This document shows positions 1 to 12,450 of a stretch of DNA of 64,000 bases, one piece after another. Position 1 is the first letter of the stretch, and every line of letters starts with the position of its first letter. The translations under genes and the position numbers were made by a program. This stretch comes from Microbotryum silenes-acaulis (lineage: Eukaryota > Basidiomycota > Microbotryomycetes > Microbotryales > Microbotryaceae). The notes beneath the pieces are model-generated. The model made no database searches. It was not told where the DNA came from and saw only the letters and a list, made by a program, of their open reading frames with translations. The DNA lies in NCBI GenBank assembly GCA_003665825.1, contig QPFY01000009.1, forward strand, positions 248,001 through 312,000. The letters are read 5' to 3'.

Positions 1-133
1 TGTGTGGGAGTTCGGGAAGCTTTTAAGATGGTATGTGAAGAGCTTCAACATAATACTGCAACGTCAAGGCGACTCGTCCGAAACCCGAAGTGTCATCGGC
101 AGCTAAACTCTATGCTTCAAACAAAGGTCCTAG

Positions 134-1665
134 TCACAAACGCTGTCTCATGCGAGGCCCCGACGCTCGATCAATTTTATCGGAATGGATGCACAGATCC
201 GATGCGAAACGGAAGCAGCTGCGCTTTGATCCTGAGTGATTCTCACCGTAGAAAGGGGTCGCCGGCGCCAGTTGATTGGCGATCACGAGTAGGGTGTCAA
301 ACTCGATATCTTTGAAGGTGAGACCATCCGTGTTGTCCTCCGAGGGGCTCAAATTATGCACCTCCGCTGGAGCGATATGGGCTGGTAATGCATTGATGAG
401 ATCGCTTTCATCCCGCGGATCCGTCCCATATTCGACGAAGAGCTTGATGAGCGAGATGTTGCGGCAGGTTGGGAGCCACCTTAGGACCACTTCTTCGAAG
501 GCTTCATGCTCTATCGGGTGCAGATACAATCGACGCAGCGTGTCGGCGATGTTTGTGAGCAAGTATTCGAACTTGCTGTTCTCCGCGAGTCCCTCCTTGA
601 ATTCACGGTGATCGAAGAAGACGAGATCCTCGAGTAAAGGCAAGTGGCATTCGGGTAGGTCCAACACGGCTTGCGCATTGATCTCGAGGCGACGTATGGT
701 CGAAAGGGTCACCACTCCGTAATGAAACTTGCAACTCCGAAGGGCCAAGTAAGTGAGGCCTGCGACGGCCCCTCCATGTTAGTATCAGCACGTCAAGTGA
801 GATGATGTTCCTTTACCTTTATTCTAAATAACGTACCTGGAAGCTGACTCAGTTGTTGCAGATTGAATTCACTGAGGCGGCTTAGTACCAATTCTTTCAG
901 CGTGTAGCCGCACCGGTCGGCGATCGAGGCCAGCAGCTGTGGGGAGAACGGAGCGTGCAGATAGCCTTCCTTGATCTCGAGGCGTTGCACGGGCGAGGGA
1001 CTCGGATGGTTGCGAACGGCCTCCCACAGTGTCTGAGAAGTAGGTGTTAAACAGGCCGAGGAAGTCAAGCAGAGTCGAATCCTTCGGAATGGCCTCCACC
1101 TCGCTTGCGCCGGTCCACGACAGCGACGGTGGACGAGCGACAGGTGACGAAGCGAGAGGTGACGATTCCACATGTCGCGGTCTAGGAAGTAGCAGATGTA
1201 CTCGATAAGTTCGTCGGGGAGATCGATCAAGGAGAGCGGGCGTTGACGCGCTTTCGAGGAAGAGGGTGGGCTCCCCGCCGTAGCTTTAGGTTCCGAGCGG
1301 CCGCCGTCGACGGCGGCCTGGGTCGTGGCACCGGTGCCAGTGCTGGTCGACTCCTCAACGCGTCCAGAGGACTCGGAGGTGGACTCGGGTCGCAATGAAG
1401 ACGTGTCAGAAGGGAGGAGCGAGGCCGTTTCGTCGTGGCCAAATTCGTGACCTTGAGCAGATGCAACCCATCGCGTCTTTTCTAAGCGAGCGAGGGGTGG
1501 GAGCGGGGGGAACTGAAAGCGAGGTAGACGCGTGACTAGGCGGCTGCCGGCTCTCCCGCGCGTGGGCCCAGGATAGGGGGCAACGAGATGTCCCTTTCCG
1601 ACAGGAGAGCTTCTTCTTCTTGGTTCTTCCCCAACTCGCATCGGTGCTTTTTGAGTTGTGTGCAC
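134..1665 (-). CDS. F-box protein, two exons
   Basis: Probable substrate-recognition subunit of an SCF ubiquitin ligase. Exons on the minus strand are 1665-837 and 759-134, with a 77-nt intron (donor GTACGT, branch-like TACTAAC, acceptor GCAG); lengths total 485 codons. After a low-complexity Ser/Pro/Thr-rich N-terminus, an F-box core reading LIDLPDELIEYICYFLDRD lies near residues 145-165. It is followed by HLSLVHRRCRGPAQ, typical of fungal F-box proteins, and then by leucine-spaced segments (VQRLEIKEG, LKELVLSRL, TIRRLEINAQ) that resemble degenerate LRRs. The start is the first in-frame ATG. Seen: motif and splice sites. Known: F-boxes bind Skp1. Inferred: LRR substrate domain; the substrate is unknown. 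It is transcribed divergently from the chitin synthase gene. Confidence 0.72.
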
Positions 1666-2759
1666 TTCAAGGCAAATATTCTTGGAGACGGGGATGTCTG
1701 GAGCTCTAGCTACTAGAACTACTAGGCGGGTGCCCAGCTCTGTTCAGCGACGAGCTACCTCGGTCACGTGACATTACACAATTTAAGCTTACAAGTTTAC
1801 ATCCAGCGTTGCGAGGGTACTAGATCAAACTTTGTTCTCCTGTATCGAAAGTAAATTACTATTTCGAGAAATATAAAACCAAGCCTGGGGCGCACTCCGA
1901 TAATCGATCGGACAAAGGGGAGCTCCCTGGATCGAGGAGTGGTTAGAGGTCAAGAGGTCCGAGCGCGACAAGCTGGGAAATAGCCTCGAAATACATGGCA
2001 TTCAGCGATGACGTGTCACCTAGTCAAATCAATTCTTGTCATGAACGCGCGAATGCGTAACATCGAATGGCGCTCAAGTGTCCGATGCAATGAATTCCCG
2101 TGCCATGAGCGATCGAATCAAGTTGATCGCGGGCGTACCACGAACGCGTTCGGGCGGTCGCAGCGGGCATTGCGACGTTCAGTACGCTTGGTTCCCCCAC
2201 CGCTCGGACACTGTTCCCAGTGCTTGGGTTGGGCGTTGGGATCGCTCAGCGACATTCTCGTTTCACGAACTGTTCTCTGACTCTCCTTTCGACGAACTTG
2301 TACGACCCCAACGCCTCTCCTTGGTCTCCAACTCTTACTTGTGGACTGCGGTGCCATTCTCACGGAGTGCACCGCTTTCCGACATCGCGCGGAGCCAGAG
2401 GCGGCGACCACAATCGATCGAGCGCCGCGACGACGCGAACGAACGACCGAACGACTGACTTGACGACAGCACGCACGCACCCACGCACGCGCCATATAGA
2501 CGCATAACTCTGTTTACCTGAAACGAATTTTACGACTTTACAAATAGCCACCCCACGCATTGGCAACTGAGCTCCACGTCTTCACCGATCCGCACCCACT
2601 TCTCGGCTTCGTCAACTCAGTCTCGGTCGCAGCTTGCCTTTGTCGGCTGCGAAAGCTCTCTTCGGTGAGCAAGGCTGCACCCGATCGCGATGCAGCAAGA
2701 CAGTTGCTAACAGCTATTTGTATGTTTTGTTGCTCGCGGATAGAACGTGGCACACCGCC
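1666..2759. other. Divergent intergenic region, F-box / chitin synthase
   Basis: About 1.1 kb without a supportable gene. It must hold both promoters. A palindromic CACGTG E-box-like site sits near 1764 and a modestly AT-rich stretch spans about 1780-1880. ORFs here have no recognisable protein character. Confidence 0.5.
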
Positions 2760-5700
2760 ATGCCGCAAGCTGAGGTCGTCATTGACCCGCTCGAGCTTGG
2801 CGACATCACCGACTATTCGGGCACTATCCCACTTGGACCCAACGAGCTGGTCCCGATCCTTCGGGCTCGCTTTCTCGAAGGGATACCGTACACCGCCATC
2901 TCACCCCGGGTGTTGGTAGCCGTCAACCCACACCAGCATATTCATGCCAACTCGGATGCGACATTGCTCGACTGGGCCGCCGAGTATGCCGACTGTGGAT
3001 CTGAAGGGGTCAGGGGGCGGCTCGGACCACACATTTGGGCTCTGAGTGGCAGGGCGTACTACCACATGCGACGGACAGGTCAGGATCAGGTCGTAATACT
3101 CAGGTCAGTGTCGTACAGCCTCTTCTCGTCTTGTCACCACGACCAGATACCCTCGCTCGCATGGACCCTCTCGGGGAGGGGTATGTGCTCGGCCCTGTCC
3201 GTCTGGAATCTTTGCTGATGCTGTCCGACGCTTGCGTTCCTCTCGAAACAGTGGAGAGACCGGATCGGGCAAGACGGAGATGGCCCGACTCATGATCAAG
3301 TCGTTCATCGACCTTTCGCTGCCACCGGCCGGAAAGAAAGGGTCGAAACTCGCTACATCGATCCCCTCGGCCTTTTTCATCCTCGACTCGTTCGGTCATG
3401 CCTCGGCAATCTACAACACCAACGCATCTCGATTTGGACGATATACAGAGTTGCAGTTCTCGGAAAAAGGTCGAGTCATTGGTCTCAAGGGTCTAGAGTA
3501 CTACCTCGAAAAGTCTCGTGTAACCTCTCCCGTCGTTGGCGAGCGGAATTTTCACGCCTTCTACTATCTCCTTTCCGGTGCCCGGCCAGAGGAGCGAGCC
3601 CACCTCAAGCTCGACGAGGCTACCTCTTTCAAGTACCTATCACATAATCGTATTTCGACGTCGGGTTCATCGGCGGATGCCACTCGCTTCAACCAGCTCA
3701 AGGATGCCTTTAAGGCCGTCGGTTTCCCCAGAAAGGCCGTCGCTTCGGTCCTGCAGATCCTCGCTGCCATCCTTCACCTCGGCAACATTGAATTCTACCT
3801 CGACAAGAACCGGAATGCAGACTCTGCGGTTGTCAAGAACGTGCGCGTGCTCGAGACGGCGGCCGAGTTCTTGGGTGTCGAAGCGTCTAAGCTCGAGTTT
3901 GCTCTAACAAACAAGGCGACGATGGTCAGTGGCGAGCGATGTGCCATCTTTCTCGACGCCGACGGAGCAGCCTCGAATCGAGATGATCTTGCACAATCGC
4001 TGTACTCGCTCTTGTTCAGCTGGATCAGTGAATTCCTCAACGAGAAGCTGTGCCGCGACGACTTTTCCACCTTTATCTCGCTCGTCGACCTCCCCGGACC
4101 TGTGCAGTCCTCATCGGCGGCTCACCGCGAAGGTGCCGGTCTCGATGCGTTCACGTTCAACTTGGCTGCGGAGCGCATGTACAGCTTCACGATGGAGCAG
4201 CTTTTCGAAGGTCAAAAGGCGGAATATGTCGCAGAAGGGCTCGAAAAAAGCTTGCCAGGCCTCAGGACAGCTTCTCGCTCAAACTCGGAGACGACGCGAC
4301 TGTTGACGACGCACCCGGGTGGACTGGTCCACATCATTGATGACCAGAGCCGAAGGCGGGGTAAGACAGAAGCGACGATGTTGAGCGCCATGTCGAAGCG
4401 CTGGGGAAAGCACGCTGGCTTCGAGGTCAAGGAGAGCAATGCTGCGGCGGGTCGAGCTGGCTCATTCACCGTCGCCCACTGGGATGGGCCAGTCACATAC
4501 TCGGCCGAGAATCTGCTCGGCGACAACTCGGCTGGCCTCTCTCCAAACTTTGTCACTCTACTCGCTGGATCGCAACCCAAGATTGGTGTTCACGGGCGAA
4601 CCACACCGAGCTCTCGTGACCAGCTCTCGACAGGTGGCTCGACATTCTCCTTTGTTCGACAACTCTTCACGAGTGGTGCTCTCGAAACGGTCGCCCACCC
4701 TCGGAATGAGAACACGATCGTTGAGGTCACCCAGAAAGTCACTCCACGGCGTGCACCCTCGACCCGACGACCAAGAGGACGTGTCAATCCTTTCGCCGAT
4801 CCCAGCGTCGAGGTCGATGAGGTCGATGCCGCTGCCGCCACAACAAGGACCGAGTTGAAGCCAAGCGCAGGCCGCTCGATCGTTCGCGACGTTAAAGATT
4901 CGCTGTCGCTCTTGCTGACCACCATCGCCTCAACCAAGTCATGGCACGTCTATTGCCTGCGGCCCAACGATGCCCAACTGCCGAACCAGGTTGATGCCCG
5001 TCTGCTCAAACACCAGGTTCGAGCGTTGGGACTCGCGGAACTTGCGCAAAGGTTACGAGGGGAATGGCTCGTCAACTTGGAGATCAAGGAATGGTGGGAT
5101 CGCTACTCTGGGACGCCGGCACTTATGCAAGCGACACAGGTGCTCGCTCCATTGATGTATCGTGACAAGGCAGCCAAGGCGCGCGAGATTTTGGGCTTTT
5201 CTCACAGCGACATGGCCATTGGCGAGACCAAGGTGTTCCTCAACGATGGGGCATTCCGGTACCTTGAGGACTTTACTCGGGCGACCGATCCGGAGGAACA
5301 GGCGCGCAATCGCGAGAAGCTTGATCGGGACGCCTCGCAAGTGCCCGTCGACACCTTTTCACCGTACCTCATGGCCGATGCTGCCCATCACGCCAGTATT
5401 GGTAATTTTGGCCCATACGATTCGGACGCTGCATTGCCGCTCGTGCATCCGGGTGGATTGGGTTACTACGCCGAATCGGATCTCGACTACGATCCCAAGG
5501 GTTACTTTGACGAAGGCGATGGGCGGGCAAGCGCGTGGGACGACGATCGCTCGATGGACCCCTCTTCGGGTTTCACGAACGGCAACGCCTTGTTCGAAGG
5601 CAAGAACGCTCTCGATACCGAGGAACGAGATGGGGAGCACCACGAGACGGTCGAAGAGGTTCGCACGAGCGCGAGCCGCAAGCGCTGGATCGCTTTGACT

Positions 5701-8700
5701 TGGATGTTCACCTGGTGGATCCCGTCGTTCTGCCTTTCGCGAGTCGGTGGGATGAAACGCCGCGATGTGCGCATGGCATGGCGCGAGAAGCTGTTGATCA
5801 ACATGATCATCTGGTTCATTTGCGGCTGCGCCATTTTTGTCATCGTCGTGCTCGGCAACCTGATTTGTCCGAGGGAGTACGTGTTTTCGACGGGAGAGCT
5901 GTCGTCGCGATCCTATTCGAACGATCCGGACAACATGCTCGTCGCAATCCGAGGCGAGGTCTTTGACTTGACGAGCTTCGCGCCTAAGCATCAACCTGGA
6001 ACCAGCGTCATTCCGATCCGGTCGATCCAAAAGTACGGTGGGACGGATGCGACGAGCATCTTTCCCGTGCAGGTCAGCGCATTGTGCAACGGCGTCACGG
6101 GCACGGTTAGCCCCTGGGTCACGCTCAGCTCGACGAATCAGACGAGCAATACGGTGGCCCAGTATCACGACTTCCGTGCCTCGACGACCGACTCCAGGCC
6201 GGATTGGTATACCGAGAGTGAGTGATCTGTGGGTCAGTGCTAGGATCTTCAGCGATCGGGAGCTAACCCCCATATGGACCCGTTCTCCACAGCTATAATT
6301 TACCTGCGATATAATTTCCGCAAGGGCTTTAAGGGGTACACGCCCAAGATGCTCAAGTCCCAGGCCAGCTTGGGCAACAATATTGCGGTCATTGACGGCC
6401 TGGTCTACGACTTGACGACCTATGTCACCAATGGTGGCGGAGGCGTCTCGGTTCCAACGGGTCAAGTCGCACCGAACAATACCGATCGCGCGTTCATGTC
6501 TGGGCAGGTTGTCGAGCTGTTTACGACCAACGCTGGCACCGACATCACCACGCTCATCAACCGACTCAACCTTGACGCCACGGTACTGGCTCGCCAAAAG
6601 ATCTGCTTGCGCAACCTCTTCCTCGTCGGCAAAGTTGACAACCGTCAATCGGTGCAGTGCAAATTTTCAGAGTACATCCTCATCGCCCTGTCATGCTTCA
6701 TGGTTGCCATTATCGGGTTCAAGTTCCTCGCAGCCTTGCAGTTCGGTCGCGCGCGCAAGCCCGAGAACTATGACAAGTTTGTCATCTGTCAAGTACCATG
6801 CTACACCGAAGGCGAGGACTCGCTACGAGCGTGCATCGACTCGTTGACCAAGCTCAAGTACGACGACAAGCGCAAGCTGCTGTGCATCATCTGCGATGGC
6901 ATGATCGTCGGCTCGGGCAACGATCGCTCCACGCCACAGATCGTGCTTGACATCCTCGGCGCTGACCCTTTGATCGATCCGGAACCCCTGAGTTTCAAGT
7001 CGATCGGAGAAGGAGCGAAACAACACAACATGGCCAAGGTCTATTCGGGCTTGTACGAAGCCTCCGGACATATCGTTCCTTACGTCGTCCTTGTCAAGGT
7101 CGGCAAACCAACCGAACGATCTCGTCCCGGTAATCGAGGCAAGCGTGATTCGCAGATGATGCTTATGCGATTCCTGAATCGCGTTCATTTCGATGCGCCG
7201 ATGGCGCCTGCAGAGCTTGAACTCTACCATCAGATCAAGAACGTCATCGGTGTGAACCCATCCTTTTATGAGGTACGTTACCCAGACTTTTCCCAAATTT
7301 CGCCTCATACTGAGCAGGTTTACATTTCGAACGGCAGTATCTTCTCATGGTTGACGCCGATACGGTCGTTGAGCCTTACTCGCTCAACTATCTCGTGGGT
7401 GCATTCGTCGAGGACAAGAAGGTTATTGGGCTGTGTGGGGAGACCTCGCTGAGCAATGCCAAAGCTTCGTGGACAACAATGATGCAAGGTCGGCGGAACT
7501 CAATCTCACCGCCCGTGCGCTAGGAGTGAAGTTGCTGACGATAGCGATCTCTTGCAGTTTACGAGTATTTCATCTCTCATCACATGGCCAAGGCGTTTGA
7601 AAGCTTGTTCGGCACCGTCACCTGCCTACCCGGATGGTGAGTTGAAGCTGTCGACGCATCTACGAATCGTCCTGATGCCCGAGTTGTCCTTCCAGTTTCT
7701 CGGTCTACCGCATCCGCTCCGTCGAACACAAGCCCTTGATTATCGCCGACAACGTTGTGACCGAGTACGGTGAAAACAAGGTCGAGACGTTGCACGTCAA
7801 GAACTTGCTCTCGCTAGGAGAAGATCGTTACCTGACGACGGTCATGCTCAAGAGCTTCCCGGCCTTCAAGATGAAGTTTTGCCGCGAAGCACACGCCCAA
7901 ACGATCGCACCGGATGATTGGAAGGTGCTCATGTCGCAGCGTCGTCGTTGGATCAACTCGACTGTGCACAACTTGAGCGAACTGATGTTCATTGACAAGT
8001 TGTGCGGTTTCTGTTGCTTCTCGATGAGGTTCATCGTCTTTATCGATCTACTGTCGACCATCATCGCACCCGTCACCGTCGCTTATATCGTGTACCTCAT
8101 CTACTCCGTCGCGGGTGAACACAAGGTCATACCGACGTTCGCCTTGATCATGCTCGCGGCCATTTACGGTTGTCAAGCCGTGATCTATATCCTTCATCGC
8201 AAATTCGAGCATATTGGTGAGTCAGTGGTCTACTCTAGCAAGCGCATAGTCAATGCAGCTGATCGAGTATGGAATTGCTTTCACAGTCTGGATGATCATC
8301 TACATCATCGCGATCCCGTTCTTTTCGTTCCTGTTGCCGATCGTCAGTTTCTGGCAGATGGACGATTTTTCTTGGGGTTCGACGCGCGAGATCGTCGGTG
8401 AGAAGGGCAAGCGACTCATTGTTCATGTGAGCCTTTACTATGCAGTTTTATGGACACCCCTTCTAGGATTGGCAGCTGATCTGTGACTGCGTGGGGATTT
8501 TAGGATGAGGGCGTGTTTGATCCCGCTTCGATCCCGCTCAAAACGTGGCAAGACTTTGAGAACGAGTTGTGGGAGCAGGTTAGCATAGCTTTCGAGCACC
8601 ATGTTTGAAATCCATTCGGCTGACCAAGCACCTACCTCATTTTCTAGGGCTCCAACGAATCCATCGGCGAGATGATCGCCAAGCGCGAAGAAGCCGCCTA

Positions 8701-9247
8701 CGATGGCGAAAACCGAGGTCAAAGCCAAGTTTACGGCCACAGTGGAGGTGGCGGAGGAGGAGAATACTACGAATCGAACCCCTTCCTCGGCTCCGGATCC
8801 CAGTTTGGTGGATCGCAAGCCCCTCCCGCCTTCTCAAGTCGTGGATCATTGTTGGACGCTATGACGGGGGCGTCGCCTTATGTCGGAGCGACGACGACGG
8901 GTATGGGAGCGAGGCAAATGAGTGGGTTCGCTTTGGACGCGATGTCGGAAGGTCCCGGCGGGTTCGCGGGGTCGAGTAGGGGGGTTGGGTTGCCGTCTGA
9001 TGAGAGGATTGTTGCTGATACGCAAGTTAGTGAGTTGGAAGAGCCCCTGGGAGTGGCGCTCGGCAGCTTTGCTTTGACACTGACCCCTGTTGTCTCTCGC
9101 CTCTGCGCAGTCCTCGCCTCGGCCGATCTCTCGACGTTGACCAAGAAGGGGGTCCGACAAGAATTGGAAAAGCTCTACGGTTGCGACCTTGGTACTCGTA
9201 AAGCTTTGGTCAACCAGACCATCAGCGAGGCGCTCGGTCTTCTCTGA
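2760..9247 (+). CDS. Chitin synthase with N-terminal myosin motor (class V type)
   Basis: Polymerises UDP-GlcNAc into chitin at sites of polarised growth; the myosin head of this family binds actin and delivers or anchors the enzyme. Ten exons: 2760-3103, 3252-6217, 6293-7272, 7338-7488, 7558-7636, 7696-8216, 8287-8426, 8504-8578, 8648-9029, 9111-9247, giving 1924 residues, the usual family size. In order: myosin P-loop GETGSGKTE (about residue 116), switch [10 protein letters not shown], switch II VDLPGP; two membrane segments (about 926-990); a cytochrome-b5-like domain (GEVFDLTSF, about 1010); another TM; the GT2 catalytic region with VDADT (about 1433), GEDRYLTT and QRRRW (about 1588); three or four TMs; a Gly-rich linker; and a C-terminal DEK-like domain ([19 protein letters not shown]). 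All catalytic motifs are intact. The intron at 3104-3251 splits the codon just before the P-loop. Class V versus VII is from domain content only. Confidence 0.95.
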
Positions 9248-9879
9248 GCGGATCCGAACCCCTATCGTCCTAATCATCGCATCTCACCCCGTTTCTCTCT
9301 CAATTATAAATTATGCTCTGATCCTTTCTTTGACACCATCAGTTATTATTGACAGACACTTCCTTGCTCATGAATGTTTCGCTGGCTCTGTTTTCCGGCC
9401 TCCTGCCTGATGCTCTTCGTGTAGCTTGATCTCCAAGTTTGAAACTTTGCAAGTCATCTTTTGTAGTAGCATGCCTTGATTTGCCCGCGCCTGATTTCAT
9501 CACCAAAGTGTAGATGCTTGGAGCCCGTCAAGCTCGAGGGCCGACGGTGAAATGGGGCGCGCTTGATTGGCTGGTTGGTAGTAATGTCTTGAATTGGTTT
9601 ATAGCACGCGTTCGCTCTGGTTGACATCGCAGAGCCACGGCCCGCCCGATCGCCCGCGGCCCATCGCCAGCCCCGGGGCAGCTGCAGCCGGCCAGGCCAC
9701 GGGCGCACTGGCCACTCCCTGCCAGCCCCTGCCAGCCCCAAGCCCAGGATTCCTTGGGCCGTCGTGGCCGCCCATCGCTCTGCTCCGCTAGGCTCCGCTC
9801 GGCTCCGCTCACCCGCACCCGCACCACCCCTCCTTCTCCCCTTCCGCTCCCCCTTTCTCAAACCCCAACCCCCTCAAGG
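9248..9879. other. Intergenic region upstream of QCR2
   Basis: About 630 bp. The last 120 bp before the QCR2 start are very C-rich on the plus strand. Three near-copies of GGCTCCGCT occur around 9780-9812, which may be promoter elements. No coding sequence is supported. Confidence 0.4.
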
Positions 9880-11691
9880 ATGAGTCTCGCCCTCCGAACA
9901 GCATCCCGTACCACGGTCGTACGACCGTCTCTCTCTTCCACCTCTTCGATCGTCCGTCGTAGTGGTTACGCCACGAGTGTGCAAAGCTCGGAAGCCGCCG
10001 GGGGGATCAAGATCGCGGCTTCGGATGTCGGGAGCCCTACGGCCGCGATCAGTGTTGTCGTCAAGGCCGGTTCGCGATATGAGACGGCGCCTGGATTGGC
10101 TCATGTGTTGAGGAACTCGTTGTTCAAGGTGAGTGGGGGGGTGCGAGTTGCGATGCGGGAGCACTGAAAGGAGAGAGGAGACACCGCATCGCCGGCGGAC
10201 GAGCTGGCGAGCTTGTGCGCTACGCTCGTAGTCATCACAAGTATTAAAGCAGTACAACTGACCTGAACCTAATATACGATTCCCTCAGGCGACCAACAAG
10301 CGGAGTGCGATCCGACTGGTGCGCGAGACCGAGATGTTGGGCGGCGTGCTCTCGTCGTCCCTGTCCCGGGAACACCTTGTCTTGACTGCCGAGTTCATCA
10401 AGGGCAACGAGTGCGTGCACGTCGTTCATGGTCTTGGAGTCGTGCTCGGTTCCTGACGTTCGACGCTTTATCTTTATTCCCTGCCCCGTCTCCTTTCGCA
10501 ACCTGCTCCGCCGCCTCACCTCGCACTCGCACTCGCACTCGCACCTCCTGCCGGCCTGCCCTACCACTCGTCATCACACCCACCACCACTACTTTCAACA
10601 CTGGAACCTCATCATGATCCATCTTAATGTGACCATCCGTCAAACAGGGCTTACTTTGCCGAGGTGCTCGGAGACGCGATCAGCCAGGCCAAGCTCTCGC
10701 CCCACGAATACAACGAGGAGGTCTTGACCCAGGTCGCGTCAGAGTACGAGCAGGCGATTCGTGACCCGACCACCTACGCCCTTGACCTCGCCCATGGTCT
10801 CGCCTTCCGCACCGGTCTCGGCAACTCGCTCTTTGCTTCGCCCCACACCGCCGTCGACTACACCTCCGCCGTCAGCTACGCCAAGGCCGCTTTCGCCCCG
10901 TCCAATGTCGCCGTTCTCGGTTCCGGCATCGACACTGGTGCCTTGTCCAAGCTCGTTTCGCAACACTTCGCTTCGTCCGCTTCGGCCGCCGGCTCGCTTT
11001 CGACACCAGCGACAAAGTACTTCGGTGGCGAGGTGCGCGTCCCCTTGATCGGCCACGGCGCCGCGCTCGACACCTTCTTGCTCGCGTTCGAGGGTGGTGC
11101 CAGCAGCGACTTGAACTTTTTCGTGCTACAAGCTTTGCTCGGTGGTGAGGCCTCGGTTAAATGGAGCCAGGGCTTGTCCCCCTTGGCCAAAGTCGCATCG
11201 GGTACGACCTCGGCCAAGGCGGTGAACCTCGCCTACTCGGACGCCGGTCTGTTCGGCATCATCATCCACGGCGCCTCGGACGAGGTTTCGACCGTCGCGC
11301 AGAAAGCCGTTGCGGAATTACACAAAATCGCCAAGGGCGTCGAGGGCGGAGCGGTCAAGCAAGCGATCGCGAAAGCCAAATTCAACGCCGCCGCGGCACT
11401 TGAATCCCGTGTTGGGTCGCTCGAAGTTCTGGGTGCACAATTGAACGCGAGTGGGAAGGTGCAGAGGTTGGACGAGTTGTTTGCGGGTTTGGACAAGGTC
11501 TCGGCCGAGTCGGTTAGTAAGGCCGCGGCGAAGATGCTCAAGAGTAAACCCACAACGGTGGCCGTGGGGGACTCGCGTAAATTGCCTTGTAAGTTTTGAA
11601 GTGTCTGACTGGTGCGCGTCCTCGATGGGAATGAGGAGCTGACTTTTGGGTCGAATTTCGTCCTTTAGATGCCGATACCCTCGGCCTGTAA
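9880..11691 (+). CDS. QCR2: Cytochrome bc1 complex core protein 2
   Basis: Structural core subunit of mitochondrial complex III on the matrix side of the inner membrane, from the M16 (processing-peptidase-like) family. Exons 9880-10128, 10289-10410, 10648-11588 and 11669-11691 give 444 residues; the last coding exon is only 23 nt. The N-terminus (MSLALRTASRTTVVRP, Arg/Ser-rich, no acids) is a mitochondrial targeting sequence ending near RSGYAT. Family hallmarks include SVVVKAGSRYETAPGLAHVLRN and AYFAEVLGDAISQAKLSPHEYN. Where active peptidases have HxxEH this protein reads LAHVLRNSL, so it should be catalytically dead, as known for QCR2. The 237-nt intron 2 is long for this genome. Confidence 0.9.
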
Positions 11692-12450
11692 GCGGACCGT
11701 CATTGGGGTGAATAGGAAGGCAGAAGAAGAACGAAGAGATAAGGAAGGGAAAGGGGGGTTACGGAGTGAAACAAAAGTCATGAACCGAGATCCAAGGTCT
11801 TTCTTGTCTGCTGCCGTTTCTCTTCCTTATTCTTTTTTTGGTAGAGATTGATATCGTTTTCCCTACGCGTGGCGTGTGTGTGATTGCTTTCTTGGCCTTT
11901 GATTTTTTTTGACGCGAGAGGAATATCCGATGTGAGTTGAACTTGAAAGATGAGAGCGAGAGGTGATCGACATGCTTACAGGCCACTTCTACAACTGAGG
12001 GATCGAATAATGAGATCGAGCAGAAAAAGACACGAAGCGGGATGAGTGTGGCGATAACGGTAATTACCAAGTCCGAGTCCATCTCAATCTGCCGAAACTT
12101 GTTGAGAGAACCCGACCGACGCGCGCTGCCAAGTCGGGATCGGATGCTCCCTGTCGTCTGCCCGGTCCAGGACACGGCCCACGTCGCACAGGCAAGACAT
12201 CATCGACGATTACGGCTACTGGCCGTGGAGCGTGGATCGCGGAATCGCGGAATCGCTGGATTTGGTGAACGTGTTCATCCGCTTCTGCAACGAGCCCGTC
12301 CCTACTATCGCTGGGGTGTGACACGATCCACGACCGCCGCCACGCGCCTCCCCCCACCTTGTCACTCCTTGAGCGTAACGACGGACATCCCCAGTCCCAT
12401 TCCCCGACCCCATCCGCCGTTGCTCCAGTGCCCATCGCTGTTGATCGACC
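11692..12450. other. Intergenic region QCR2 / EXO84
   Basis: About 760 bp between two plus-strand genes. It begins with a purine-rich 3' flank (about 11710-11770) followed by T-rich tracts (11820-11920). ORFs here look random. It presumably carries the QCR2 terminator and the EXO84 promoter. Confidence 0.4.

Noticed and set aside
5359..6648. 429-codon open frame on the minus strand
   Set aside because: It is antisense to the chitin synthase coding exons, Arg/Asp-rich from GC-biased codons, and has no motif.
8846..9277. 143-codon minus-strand ORF over the chitin synthase 3' end
   Set aside because: Antisense shadow of the DEK-domain exons.
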